Shown here piece by piece: positions 8,708-17,043 of a stretch of DNA of 64,000 nt; within the stretch, counting starts at the first letter, position 1, and every line of letters begins with the position of its first letter. The translations under genes were made by a program, and so were the position numbers. The stretch covers positions 1 through 64,000 of the forward strand of contig WHTT01000018.1 of the NCBI GenBank assembly GCA_009377605.1. Reading direction: 5' to 3'. Source of the stretch: Luteitalea sp. (GTDB taxonomy: Bacteria; Acidobacteriota; Vicinamibacteria; Vicinamibacterales; Vicinamibacteraceae). The notes below the pieces were generated by a model. It did not search any database, was not told the origin of the DNA, and saw only the letters and a list, made by a program, of their open reading frames with translations.

Positions 8708-10169
8708 ACATGAACTCCACGTACTCTTGAAAGCGTCGATAGTGTGGCTCCCACCGCTCCGATGCTGATGGCTCGAACCGCTCGACCGGGAAGGACCGGT
8801 CGATTACGCGTCTGGCCTCGTCGAGGGAGGCCACCGCCTGCGTCGCGAGCATCTGCATGGCGATGTTCCCCAGGGCAGCGGCCTCGACGGGCCCCGCGAC
8901 CACTGTCCGGCCTGTGGCATCGGCGGTGAACTGGTTGAGCAGCCGGTTCCGTGAGCCTCCGCCGATGATGCGGATCTCGTCGAACCTCGTTCCCGTGATC
9001 TCTTCGAGCGACTCGAGGACGACGCGATACTTGAACGCGAGGCTCTCGAGAATCGATCGCGTGTACGCGGGTGGCCCCGACGGCTCCGGTTGTCCTGTTT
9101 GGCGGCAGTATTGCGCAATGGCCGATACCATGTTCTCCGGATGGAGGAATGCCCGGTGATCCGGGTCGAACAGCGACAGGAACGCATGCTGATCCTCACC
9201 GGCAGCCGCCATCAACTCCGCGTAGTCGAAGCGCTGTCCCGCCGCCGCCCAGCTCCGCCGGCACGACTGCAGGAGCCACAAGCCGCCGATATTCTTCAGC
9301 AAGCGCGTCGTTCCGCAGACACCGCCTTCGTTGGTGAAGTTCAAGTCCCGAGCCTTCGGCGTAATCAGCGGCGCGGCGCGTTCGGTCCCCAGCAAGGACC
9401 AGGTCCCCGAGCTCAGGAATGCCGTGGTGCCTCCGCCCCACACTGATGCCACGGCGGAAGCCGTGTCGTGACACGCTGGCGCGACCACCGGTATGCCAGC
9501 GACCGTCGTGGAGACATCCTTGGTGATCGGTCCCATCACGGTTCCCGGCTCGACGATGGGCATGAGGAGCTGTGTGGGCAGCTCGAGATCGGCCAATAAG
9601 TCTACAGCCCAAGAGCGCGTCGTTGCATCGACGAACTGCGTGGTCGTCGCGTTCGTGTACTCCGAGTTGAGTCGACCCGTGAGCCAGTAGTTGAGCAGGT
9701 CCGGAATCGTGACCAGCGCGCGGGCGGCGGCAATGACGGCCGGCGTGGAACGGCACGCCGCATAGAGCTGGTACAGCGTGTTGATCGGCAGGAATTGAAT
9801 ACCGGTGACGGCATAGATCCGCTCGGGCGCCACCCGTTCGAACACCGCCTCCATGATGCCTTCGGTGCGTGTGTCGCGATAGTGATAGGGCTCCTCGAGC
9901 AGCTCGCCATCCTGTCCCACGAGCGCGTAGTCGATACCCCACGTATCCAGCCCCACGCTCTCCAGCCCCATGCCGGACACCCCATCCAGCGCCCGCTTCA
10001 TCTCGTCCCACAAGCGCCGGATATCCCAGCGGAGTGAACCGTTTCGCCGAATCGGCTCGTTGGGAAATCGGTCGATTTCCCGCACGTCGAGGACGCCCGA
10101 TTGCAGTCGGCCGAGCATCGCTCGGCCACTCTCGGCACCGAGATCGAACGCAAGATAATGAGCGCTCAC
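8700..10169 (-). CDS. rhaB: Rhamnulokinase (FGGY family)
   Basis: A 489-residue FGGY-family sugar kinase of usual length. The ATP-binding N-terminus reads YLAFDLGAESGRAMLGRL (the ESGR form is typical of rhamnulokinases). Also visible are GLDTWGIDYALVG, ACHDTASAVASVWGGG, FLSSGTWSLLGTE, and the C-terminal IIGGGSRNRLLNQFTADATG nucleotide-binding segment. It phosphorylates L-rhamnulose to L-rhamnulose-1-phosphate. The GTG start at 10169 follows GGAAGG. It is the first gene of a two-gene operon with the aldolase and faces away from the ABC importer across a 251-base intergenic region. No rhamnose isomerase is present in the window. Confidence 0.9.
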   Translation of the reverse strand: MSAHYLAFDLGAESGRAMLGRLQSGVLDVREIDRFPNEPIRRNGSLRWDIRRLWDEMKRALDGVSGMGLESVGLDTWGIDYALVGQDGELLEEPYHYRDTRTEGIMEAVFERVAPERIYAVTGIQFLPINTLYQLYAACRSTPAVIAAARALVTIPDLLNYWLTGRLNSEYTNATTTQFVDATTRSWAVDLLADLELPTQLLMPIVEPGTVMGPITKDVSTTVAGIPVVAPACHDTASAVASVWGGGTTAFLSSGTWSLLGTERAAPLITPKARDLNFTNEGGVCGTTRLLKNIGGLWLLQSCRRSWAAAGQRFDYAELMAAAGEDQHAFLSLFDPDHRAFLHPENMVSAIAQYCRQTGQPEPSGPPAYTRSILESLAFKYRVVLESLEEITGTRFDEIRIIGGGSRNRLLNQFTADATGRTVVAGPVEAAALGNIAMQMLATQAVASLDEARRVIDRSFPVERFEPSASERWEPHYRRFQEYVEFMYV

Positions 10170-10420
10170 GCCACCCTTCCTTCAGCCGCGAAAACCCGCC
10201 GATGCTCCCACGGCCCGGCTACGCCTCTCCACGGGATCGCCCTTGGCTGAGACGCTGATTTGTTGCGCCGCGCCAGACCAGCCCCTGGCCAACGCCACCA
10301 GGATACGCCGACACCCGGGACGTCAAACAAGCCTTTCTTTGATCGGCGACACGGTTTTGCAGAGCACAACACAACGGCGACGCTTCCTTTCCGAGCACAC
10401 CTGGACTAATCTTCGCCGAG
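10170..10420. promoter_or_regulatory. Divergent rhaB / ABC-transporter promoter region
   Basis: This gap must carry promoters in both directions and is the natural place for the chimeric regulator to act. I see no clean -35/-10 pair and no convincing dyad; short ORFs here look like noise. No ribosome-binding purine run is obvious before the GTG at 10421. Confidence 0.4.
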
Positions 10421-11962
10421 GTGGCGGGACTTCTTGTCGAAGCGAGCGCGATCACCAAATCGTTTGCCGGCGTGCGCGCGCTGCAAGACGTGTCCTTCGA
10501 GCTGCGGGCCGGGGAAGTCCATGCGCTGATTGGTGAGAACGGTGCGGGCAAGTCCACGCTGATCAAGATCATCACCGGCGCGGAGACCGCGGATGCCGGC
10601 ACGCTGAGCGTCATGGGCACGCGGATCCCGCACATGGATCCGGCCACCTCGCGGTCGCTCGGCATTGCGGCCATTTACCAACAACCCAGCCTCTTTCCTC
10701 ATCTGAGCGTCGCGGAGAACATCGCTCTCGCTCTGGAGAGCGGGCACGCCTGGCGCCGGGTCGACTGGCGAGCCAGGAACCACCACGCCGCCGAGCTGCT
10801 GGCGCGCGTTGGCGCCTCCATCGAGCCAGCACGGCTCGTCGAGACGCTGAGCATGCCCGAGCAACAGCTCGTCGAGATCGCCAAAGCCGTGGGCGCCGAC
10901 GCGAAGATCCTCATCATGGACGAGCCCACCGCGTCGCTCACCGGACGCGAGGTCGAGAGCTTGTTCAACGTGATCGCGCTGTTGCGCGGTCACGGCGTCG
11001 GCATCATCTATATCTCGCATCGGTTGGAGGAGATCTCCACCATCGCCGACCGTGTGACCGTCCTACGAGACGGCGAGGCAATCGCCATACGAGAGGTCGG
11101 CCAAGTCGCACGAGGCGAGCTCATTCAGATGATGGTAGGGCGCGAGCTCGCCGCCGTATTTCCGAAGCGTGTCGTGACCACGGGGGATGTCGTGCTCGAG
11201 GTGCGCCACCTGTCTAGTCGGGCGGCGGGCGTCGACGACGTGACGTTGTCCGTGAAAGAGGGCGAGATCCTCGGCCTGGCCGGTCTCGTGGGCTCCGGTC
11301 GAACCGAGTTGGCGGAAACACTCTTCGGTCTGAGGCCGGCTGATAGTGGTGACATTCTACTGCGCGGCGTGCCGGCCCGGATTGCCTCACCGGCGGATGC
11401 CATTCGGCTGGGCATCGGCTACCTGCCGGAAGATCGACGGCAGCATGGAGTCCTGCTGGACATGCCGGTAACCGCGAACACGAGCCTCGCAAATCTGCGA
11501 GCGGTCGCACGCCGAGGACTCATCGATCGCGCTCTCGAGCGAGCGACGGCTCGGCGCTATGTCGATCAGTTGCGAATCAAGACCGCCTCGGTCTCGGCAA
11601 ATGTTGGATCGCTCTCCGGTGGCAATCAGCAGAAGGTGGCGCTCGCGCGCTGGTTGTCGATCGAGCCCAGGGTGCTGATTCTCGACGAGCCCACGCAAGG
11701 AGTGGATGTCGGCTCGAAATCGGAGATTCACGCGCTCATGCAAGATCTGGCGGAGCAGGGTCTTGCCGTTATCATGATCTCGTCGGAGCTGCCCGAGATT
11801 CTCGGGATGAGCGACCGGATCGCCGTGATGCGTGCCGGCACGCTGAGCGGTGTGCTGGCGCGCGAGGAAGCCACACAGCAGAAGATTCTGGACTTGGCGC
11901 TGGAGCACACCGATGGAGTCGGCAAGGCGAAAGGCCCGCGCTACGAGGGTCAGCACAAGTGA
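10421..11962 (+). CDS. Sugar ABC transporter ATP-binding protein (RbsA/RhaT-like)
   Basis: A 513-residue tandem-ATPase subunit of a ribose/rhamnose-type sugar importer. The first nucleotide-binding domain has Walker A GENGAGKSTL and Walker B ILIMDEPTA; the second has the degenerate A-loop GLVGSGRTELAE, signature LSGGNQQKVALARW and Walker B VLILDEPTQGVD. The imperfect second Walker A is normal for this family. GTG start at 10421. Its TGA overlaps the start of the first permease (GTGATG), giving an ATPase-permease-permease/SBP operon. Rhamnose specificity is inferred from rhaB, the aldolase and the LsrB/RhaS-like binding domain. Confidence 0.9.
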   Translation: MAGLLVEASAITKSFAGVRALQDVSFELRAGEVHALIGENGAGKSTLIKIITGAETADAGTLSVMGTRIPHMDPATSRSLGIAAIYQQPSLFPHLSVAENIALALESGHAWRRVDWRARNHHAAELLARVGASIEPARLVETLSMPEQQLVEIAKAVGADAKILIMDEPTASLTGREVESLFNVIALLRGHGVGIIYISHRLEEISTIADRVTVLRDGEAIAIREVGQVARGELIQMMVGRELAAVFPKRVVTTGDVVLEVRHLSSRAAGVDDVTLSVKEGEILGLAGLVGSGRTELAETLFGLRPADSGDILLRGVPARIASPADAIRLGIGYLPEDRRQHGVLLDMPVTANTSLANLRAVARRGLIDRALERATARRYVDQLRIKTASVSANVGSLSGGNQQKVALARWLSIEPRVLILDEPTQGVDVGSKSEIHALMQDLAEQGLAVIMISSELPEILGMSDRIAVMRAGTLSGVLAREEATQQKILDLALEHTDGVGKAKGPRYEGQHK

Positions 11963-12933
11963 TGCTCAGGCGCCACCGTAGGGAAGTCTCCGTCGTCATT
12001 GCCATCGCGGCATTGGCGATAGTCCTCGCAGCCGTCGCCCCTGGCTATTTTGCGCGCGCCAACCTCAGGGATCTCTTTCTGGCAAATCTGCCGGTGCTAA
12101 TTATCGCGCTCGGTGCGACGCTCGTCATCCTGACCGGCGAAATCGACATCTCCGTGGGATCGGTGTTCGCCGTTTGCGGCGTCACGGCCGGCCTGGCGGC
12201 AAAGGCCGGTCTTCCCGTGCTGGCCGCCGGTCTCGCCGCGTGCGCTGTCGGCGCCGCCACGGGAGCGATCAACGGCCTGCTGGTCGCCAAAGTACGCGTG
12301 CCCTCGATCGTGGTCACGCTTGCGATGATGGTGGCGCTCCGTGATGCGCTGCGATGGGGCACGGAGGGCGCGTGGGTGCAGGATCTGCCCACAGGGTTCC
12401 AGTGGCTTGGACTGACGCAATCGCTGTACCCCGTCGCGATGGGCGCCGTCGCTATCGCCCTGGTTGGCGCGATGGCGTGGGGGATGCGCCACCTGGCCGT
12501 CGGACGAGCCATCTACGCCACGGGATCGAATCCAGATGCCGCGCGGCTCGTGGGATTCGACACCGCGTTCGTCAAGCTGTCCGTCTTCGCTGTCGCTGGA
12601 GGGTTGACCGGCCTTGCGGCTCTGCTGAACGCAGTGCGCTTCAACCAGATCCCGACCAACGCCGGATTGGGCCTCGAGATGAAGGTGATCGCCGCCGTCG
12701 TCGTCGGCGGCGCAGCCATTCGTGGAGGTCAAGGGAACATCGTGGGAACGCTGCTCGGCGTCACCCTCCTGAGCGCCATCGGTCCTGCGCTCACATTCCT
12801 GGGCGTGAGCGCGTACTGGGAACGAGCGATTCAGGGCGGTATCATCCTCGCGGCGGTCGCCCTCGATGCCGCGCGTGAACGCGCCGACACACAGAGGACA
12901 AGGATCAGGCCCCAGGGACCCGCCTATGTTTGA
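11962..12933 (+). CDS. Sugar ABC transporter permease (RhaP-like)
   Basis: A 323-residue inner-membrane permease of the BPD_transp_2 (RbsC/AraH) family with 8-10 hydrophobic helices. Family markers include LGATLVILTGEIDISVGS early and GLGLEMKVIAAVVVGGAAIR with GGQGNIVGTLLG near the C-terminus. ATG at 11962 overlaps the ATPase stop codon; a GTG one codon earlier is the alternative. Its own stop overlaps the start of the next permease by 8 bases. It presumably forms a heterodimer with the permease domain of the next gene. Confidence 0.88.
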   Translation: MLRRHRREVSVVIAIAALAIVLAAVAPGYFARANLRDLFLANLPVLIIALGATLVILTGEIDISVGSVFAVCGVTAGLAAKAGLPVLAAGLAACAVGAATGAINGLLVAKVRVPSIVVTLAMMVALRDALRWGTEGAWVQDLPTGFQWLGLTQSLYPVAMGAVAIALVGAMAWGMRHLAVGRAIYATGSNPDAARLVGFDTAFVKLSVFAVAGGLTGLAALLNAVRFNQIPTNAGLGLEMKVIAAVVVGGAAIRGGQGNIVGTLLGVTLLSAIGPALTFLGVSAYWERAIQGGIILAAVALDAARERADTQRTRIRPQGPAYV

Positions 12934-14953
12934 CCGTTGGTTCCCGAATGGCGAGTGGATCCTCCTCGTCGCGCTTCTAGTCGAGATTGCCATCTTCTCC
13001 GCCATCGCGCCGAACTTCCTCACCCTGGGTAACGGCTTCGAGGTCACCAGGCTGAGCATCGAGCTCGGCCTGCTCGCGATCGCCCTCACGCCAGTCATCA
13101 TTACGGGTGGCATCGATCTCTCCGTCGGCTCGCTGCTGGGCTTGGCAGCGGTGCTCTTTGGTGCCGCCTATCGCGACTGGGGCCTCCCGCTGCCGGCGGC
13201 CGCGTCGATCGCCGTGCTCGTCGGCCTCGCGGGTGGTGGGTTGAATGCGCTCTTGATTGCGCGGCTCAATCTGCCGCCGCTGATCGTCACGCTGGGCTCG
13301 TTCTCCCTGTTCCGCGGGCTTGCGGAGGCCGTCACGCGCGGCGCGGTGAATTACACCGAGTTTCCCAGCGGCTTCCTGTTGTTGGGGCAGGGATATCTAT
13401 GGAGCGTCGTACCAGCACAGCTCCCAATCTTTCTGCTCGTCTTCGTCGCCTACGTCATTTTGCTGCACCGTTCGGTGCTCGGTCGTGCACTCTACGCGAT
13501 TGGATTCTCGGCGGCCGGCGCCCGTTATGCCGGCATCCCCGTCTCGAAGCGCCTGGCTCTCGTCTATCTTCTCGCCGGCTTGGTCTCGAGTGTCGCCGCG
13601 CTCATCTATGTGGCACACCTCGGCCAAGCAAGGTCGGACGCGGGGACCGGTTATGAGCTGGATGCGATCACAGCAGTCGTGCTCGGCGGCACCTCCGTGT
13701 TCGGCGGGCGCGGCAACTTGTGGGGCACGCTCCTTGGCCTGGCGGCACTCTCGGTCTTGAAGAACGGCCTACACTTGGCCGCGCTGCCGTCCGAGCTCAC
13801 CGGCGTGTTGATCGGCACGCTCCTCGTGGCAACGATTGCCGTCGACCGTCTGCGCACGCGTGGACACGCCCCGCTCGCAGTACATTCCGAGGAAGAGGAG
13901 ACACCTGTGAAGAACAGCCAAGTGGCGATCCTGTGCGGCGCGATCCTCGGCGGCGCGATCCTGGTGGCCGGCACGAATGTCTGGCTGATCCGGTCCATCC
14001 AACCGGTGCTTCGCGGCGGCTCCGAGGCCAGTGCGCCCACGGGCACACGACGGCCTGTGGTTGCCGTCATGCCAAAAGCGAAAGGGGACCCGTATTTCGT
14101 CAGCTGCCGCACCGGCGCCGCGGAGGCCGCGAAAGAGCTTGGCGTCGATCTGATTTGGGACGGGCCGACCAGCCTGGATGCGGCAAGACAAAACGAGCTC
14201 GTCGAGAACTGGATCACGAGGGGCGTGGACGTCATTGCGGTGGCGGTGGAGAACCGAGCGGGGATATCAACGGTGCTGAGGAAAGCGCGGCAGCGTGGAA
14301 TCGGCGTGCTGAGCTGGGATGCGGATGCCGAGCCGGACGCCCGCGACTACTTCGTCAACCAGGCCACCCCTGAAGGCATCGCGAATGCGCTGACAGACGA
14401 GGCGGCGCGCCTTCTCGACGGCAAAGGCGAGTTCGCCATCATTACCGGTGCTCTCAGCGCCGCGAATCAAAACGAATGGATTGCCTTCATCAAGAAGCGG
14501 CTCGGCGACAAGTACCCCGATCTCCAGCTCGCCACGATTCGCCCGAGCGACGATGACCGCGACAAGGCCTTCTCCGAAACACAAACGATTCTCAGGGTGT
14601 ACCCATCGGTCGAGTTGGTGATGGCCATCTCCGCGCCCGCCGTCCCTGGTGCAGCCGAAGCCGTTCGCCAGGCGAGACGCTCGGATGTCAAGGTCATAGG
14701 GCTCTCGCTGCCCAGCATTTGCAAGCCGTACATCGACGCTGGCATTGTGCAGACGATCGTGCTCTGGGACACGCGCGACCTCGGGTACCTCACTGTGTAC
14801 GCGGGCTCACTCCTGGCCCAGGAAAGCATTCCAGAGGGGACGAAGTCGCTGGAAGCCGGCAGGCTCGGCTCCGTCGAGGTCCGCGGGACAGAGATCGTGC
14901 TCGGTCCTCCGGTCCTCATCAACAAGGCCAACATCGCGCAATTCGATTTCTAG
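12926..14953 (+). CDS. Fused sugar permease and substrate-binding protein (RhaQ-RhaS-like)
   Basis: One uninterrupted 675-codon frame encodes two normally separate subunits. Residues about 1-320 are a second BPD_transp_2 permease (VIITGGIDLSVGSLLGL, AITAVVLGGTSVFGGRGNLW). Residues about 328-675 are a binding protein with an N-terminal hydrophobic anchor (VAILCGAILGGAILVAGTNV) and a type 1 periplasmic fold (RPVVAVMPKAKGDPYFVSC, GVDVIAVAVENRAG, NIAQFDF at the end) resembling RhaS/LsrB. At the junction a purine-rich GAGGAAGAGGAG (13889-13900) lies 6 bases before an in-frame GTG (13907), so a separate 348-residue binding protein could also be initiated internally. ATG 12926 overlaps the preceding stop; an upstream in-frame ATG at 12866 lies inside the preceding gene and is unlikely. 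Confidence 0.85.
   Translation: MFDRWFPNGEWILLVALLVEIAIFSAIAPNFLTLGNGFEVTRLSIELGLLAIALTPVIITGGIDLSVGSLLGLAAVLFGAAYRDWGLPLPAAASIAVLVGLAGGGLNALLIARLNLPPLIVTLGSFSLFRGLAEAVTRGAVNYTEFPSGFLLLGQGYLWSVVPAQLPIFLLVFVAYVILLHRSVLGRALYAIGFSAAGARYAGIPVSKRLALVYLLAGLVSSVAALIYVAHLGQARSDAGTGYELDAITAVVLGGTSVFGGRGNLWGTLLGLAALSVLKNGLHLAALPSELTGVLIGTLLVATIAVDRLRTRGHAPLAVHSEEEETPVKNSQVAILCGAILGGAILVAGTNVWLIRSIQPVLRGGSEASAPTGTRRPVVAVMPKAKGDPYFVSCRTGAAEAAKELGVDLIWDGPTSLDAARQNELVENWITRGVDVIAVAVENRAGISTVLRKARQRGIGVLSWDADAEPDARDYFVNQATPEGIANALTDEAARLLDGKGEFAIITGALSAANQNEWIAFIKKRLGDKYPDLQLATIRPSDDDRDKAFSETQTILRVYPSVELVMAISAPAVPGAAEAVRQARRSDVKVIGLSLPSICKPYIDAGIVQTIVLWDTRDLGYLTVYAGSLLAQESIPEGTKSLEAGRLGSVEVRGTEIVLGPPVLINKANIAQFDF
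13889..13909 (+). promoter_or_regulatory. Candidate internal ribosome-binding site and GTG start
   Basis: GAGGAAGAGGAG followed by ACACCT and an in-frame GTG-AAG-AAC codes the hinge (EEEET-P-VKN) of the permease-binding protein fusion but also has ideal Shine-Dalgarno content and spacing. Downstream codons look like the N-region and hydrophobic core of a signal peptide, so this may be an ancestral or still active start. Confidence 0.5.
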
Positions 14954-14963
14954 GCGTCAGGGA

Positions 14964-15701
14964 TCAGTAAGTCGCGCGGCCGCCGCTGACGTCGTAACAC
15001 TGGCCAGTCACGAAGCTGGCGCCTTCGGAGGCGAGGAAGGCCACAACGGCAGCCACCTCCTCTGGCTTGCCGAGGCGGCCGAGTGGAATGCGGCTCGTCA
15101 TGTACTCGACCTGCGTAGCGGTCAACGTGTCGAGAATGCCGGTCTCGATCACGGCAGGTGCGACGGCATTGACGCGCACCCCCGTGGCGGCCACCTCTTT
15201 CGCCAGCGCCTTGGTCAGCCCGATCACGCCAGCCTTGGCCGCCGAGTACGGCACCATGTTCGGGTTACCTTCTTTGCCGGCGATGGAGGCAACGTTGATA
15301 ATCGCGCCGCGGCGCCGCTCCAGCATGTGGGGAATCACCGCTCGGCAACAGAGAAACACGCTCGTGAGGTCGACGGCCATCATCCTCTCCCAGTCCTCGT
15401 CCGTGACGTCCGCGATGGGGGCGGCGCGGCCGGCAATGCCGGCATTGTTGACGAGCACGTCGATCTGGCCGTGGCGATCCAGTGTCGTGCGCACCAGCGT
15501 CTCGACGCTCGTGCGACGAGCGACGTCGGTTTCGATCGAGATGGCAGGGTAACCGGCGTCAGAGAGGCGGGCCGCGGCTTCGGCTGCTGCGGCCGCGTCG
15601 AGGTCGGCGAGAACCACGCGGTAACCGTCGCGCCCGAGCCGCTCAGCGATGGCCAGCCCGATGCCACGTGCTGCTCCAGTGATAATGGCGACAGAGCTCA
15701 T
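14964..15701 (-). CDS. SDR-family dehydrogenase (FabG-like)
   Basis: A 245-residue classical short-chain dehydrogenase: cofactor motif IITGAARGIGLAIAERL, NNAG motif, catalytic Ser region INVASIAGKEG, YSAAKAGVIGLTKALAKEV with the Tyr/Lys pair, and a C-terminal GASFVTGQCYDVSGG. VLADLD after the second strand has an Asp, suggesting NAD preference. It converges on the binding-protein gene with only 10 bases between stops. In this neighbourhood it could oxidise a sugar or sugar acid (rhamnose/fucose dehydrogenase-type SDRs are close in sequence), but FabG-type reductase cannot be excluded. Confidence 0.75.
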   Translation of the reverse strand: MSSVAIITGAARGIGLAIAERLGRDGYRVVLADLDAAAAAEAAARLSDAGYPAISIETDVARRTSVETLVRTTLDRHGQIDVLVNNAGIAGRAAPIADVTDEDWERMMAVDLTSVFLCCRAVIPHMLERRRGAIINVASIAGKEGNPNMVPYSAAKAGVIGLTKALAKEVAATGVRVNAVAPAVIETGILDTLTATQVEYMTSRIPLGRLGKPEEVAAVVAFLASEGASFVTGQCYDVSGGRATY

Positions 15702-15731
15702 GCGTCATTACTATACGGTGAAGCTAGTGTC

Positions 15732-17006
15732 CTAGCTCTCGAGCAGCAACTGACCGGGATCCTCGATGAACTCTTTGATCTTTACGAGGAACTGGACCGC
15801 CTCGCGTCCGTCGACCATCCGGTGATCATAGGTGAGCGCCACGTACATCATTGACTTCACGACGACCTGACCACTCACAGCAATCGGACGCTCTTCCATC
15901 TTGTGTAGCCCGAGGATACCGACTTGCGGCGGGTTGAGGATAGGCGTGCTCAGCAGCGACCCAAAGACGCCCCCGTTGGTAATGGTGAACGTGCCGCCGC
16001 GCAGATCCTCGAGGGTGAGCTGGCCCTCCCTGGAGCGTGTTGCGAAGTCTTGGACCGCGCGCTCCATATCGACGAAAGTCATCAGCTCGGCATTGTGCAG
16101 CACTGGCACGACGAGGCCCCCCTCGGCGCCAACCGCCACACCGATGTCGTAGTAGTGCTTGAGGACGATCTCCTCACCTTGAATCTCCCCGTTGAGGCGA
16201 GGGAATGCCCTGAGTGCGCCGATCGCCGCCTTCACGAAGAAAGAGGTGATCCCGAGGCTCACGCCGTACTGCTTCTGGAAGGCTTCTTTGCGCCGCTTTC
16301 GCAGCTCGATGATCGCGCTCATGTCGACCTCGTTGAAGGTCGTGAGCATCGCCGCGGTCTGTTGCGCCGTCACGAGGTTGCGGGCAATCGTTAGACGCCG
16401 CTTGGACATGCGCGAGCGCTCCTCGCCTCGCTCACCGGGCGCGACACGCCGGGGCGCCGCGGCAGGAGGAGCAGCGGTCGGGCGCGGAACGGCTACCGGG
16501 CGAGCGGGGGCAGCGCCAGACGCCGTCGTCTCGGCCGGCTCCGCTGTTCGTCGAGCGCGATCGACGAACGACTCGACATCGCGCCGCATCACGCGGCCCG
16601 CTTCGCCGCTGGGTGGCACGGTGGCGACGTCCACCGCGTGCGCCGCCGCCACGCGCTTGGCGGTTGGCGTGGTTCGCCCGCCTTCGCTCGCCTCCGGCGA
16701 GCTACGGCGAGGCAAGCCCGTTTCCTGTTTCCCGCTTCCTGTTTCCGGTTTCCCGACTCCTGCTTCCTGAGATTCCTCGATGGTGCCGAGCTGTTCCCCA
16801 ACCTTCACATCCTCGCCCGCCTGGCGGACGATCTTTGCCAGGACGCCGGAGCGCTCGGCGCCCACCTCGACGTCAATCTTCTCGGTCTCCAACTCCACGA
16901 CCGGTTCTCCAACGCTCACCGCGTCACCTTCCGCCTTCAACCAGCGCGCGACGCGCGCCTCCACGACCGACTCACCGAGCTGTGGAACCACGATACTTGC
17001 CGACAC
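15732..17006 (-). CDS. sucB: 2-oxoglutarate dehydrogenase E2, dihydrolipoyl succinyltransferase
   Basis: E2 core of the 2-oxoglutarate dehydrogenase complex (TCA cycle), cytoplasmic. Order: lipoyl domain with the modified Lys in ELETEKIDVEVGAE, a low-complexity linker, a peripheral-subunit-binding domain (TPTAKRVAAAHAVDVATV, GRVMRRDVESFV), a Pro/Ala linker, and the catalytic domain ending with the active-site DHRMVDGREAVQF. GTG at 17006 is preferred over GTG 17012 because AGAAGGAG is then correctly spaced; with 17012 the Shine-Dalgarno abuts the start. The first linker is encoded by eight heptamers of an intergenic-type repeat (16721-16776), giving the odd GKPETGSGKQETG sequence. It lies just downstream of sucA, same strand. 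Confidence 0.92.
   Translation of the reverse strand: MSASIVVPQLGESVVEARVARWLKAEGDAVSVGEPVVELETEKIDVEVGAERSGVLAKIVRQAGEDVKVGEQLGTIEESQEAGVGKPETGSGKQETGLPRRSSPEASEGGRTTPTAKRVAAAHAVDVATVPPSGEAGRVMRRDVESFVDRARRTAEPAETTASGAAPARPVAVPRPTAAPPAAAPRRVAPGERGEERSRMSKRRLTIARNLVTAQQTAAMLTTFNEVDMSAIIELRKRRKEAFQKQYGVSLGITSFFVKAAIGALRAFPRLNGEIQGEEIVLKHYYDIGVAVGAEGGLVVPVLHNAELMTFVDMERAVQDFATRSREGQLTLEDLRGGTFTITNGGVFGSLLSTPILNPPQVGILGLHKMEERPIAVSGQVVVKSMMYVALTYDHRMVDGREAVQFLVKIKEFIEDPGQLLLES
16721..16776. repeat. Heptamer array inside sucB linker
   Basis: Eight consecutive 7-bp units on the + strand (TTTCCTG, TTTCCCG, CTTCCTG, TTTCCGG, TTTCCCG, ACTCCTG, CTTCCTG, AGATTCC). The reverse complements (CAGGAAA, CAGGAAG) match the unit style of intergenic arrays at 50262-50310 and 43550-43577. 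In the sucB frame they encode the linker between lipoyl and subunit-binding domains. Confidence 0.75.
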
Positions 17007-17043
17007 ATCCACTCCTTCTTCGCGACAATGCCTTTTTCAGCTT

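Noticed and set aside
10170-10420. Operator dyad for the rhamnose regulator
   Set aside because: I looked for an inverted repeat shared with 4924-5223 and found none convincing by eye.
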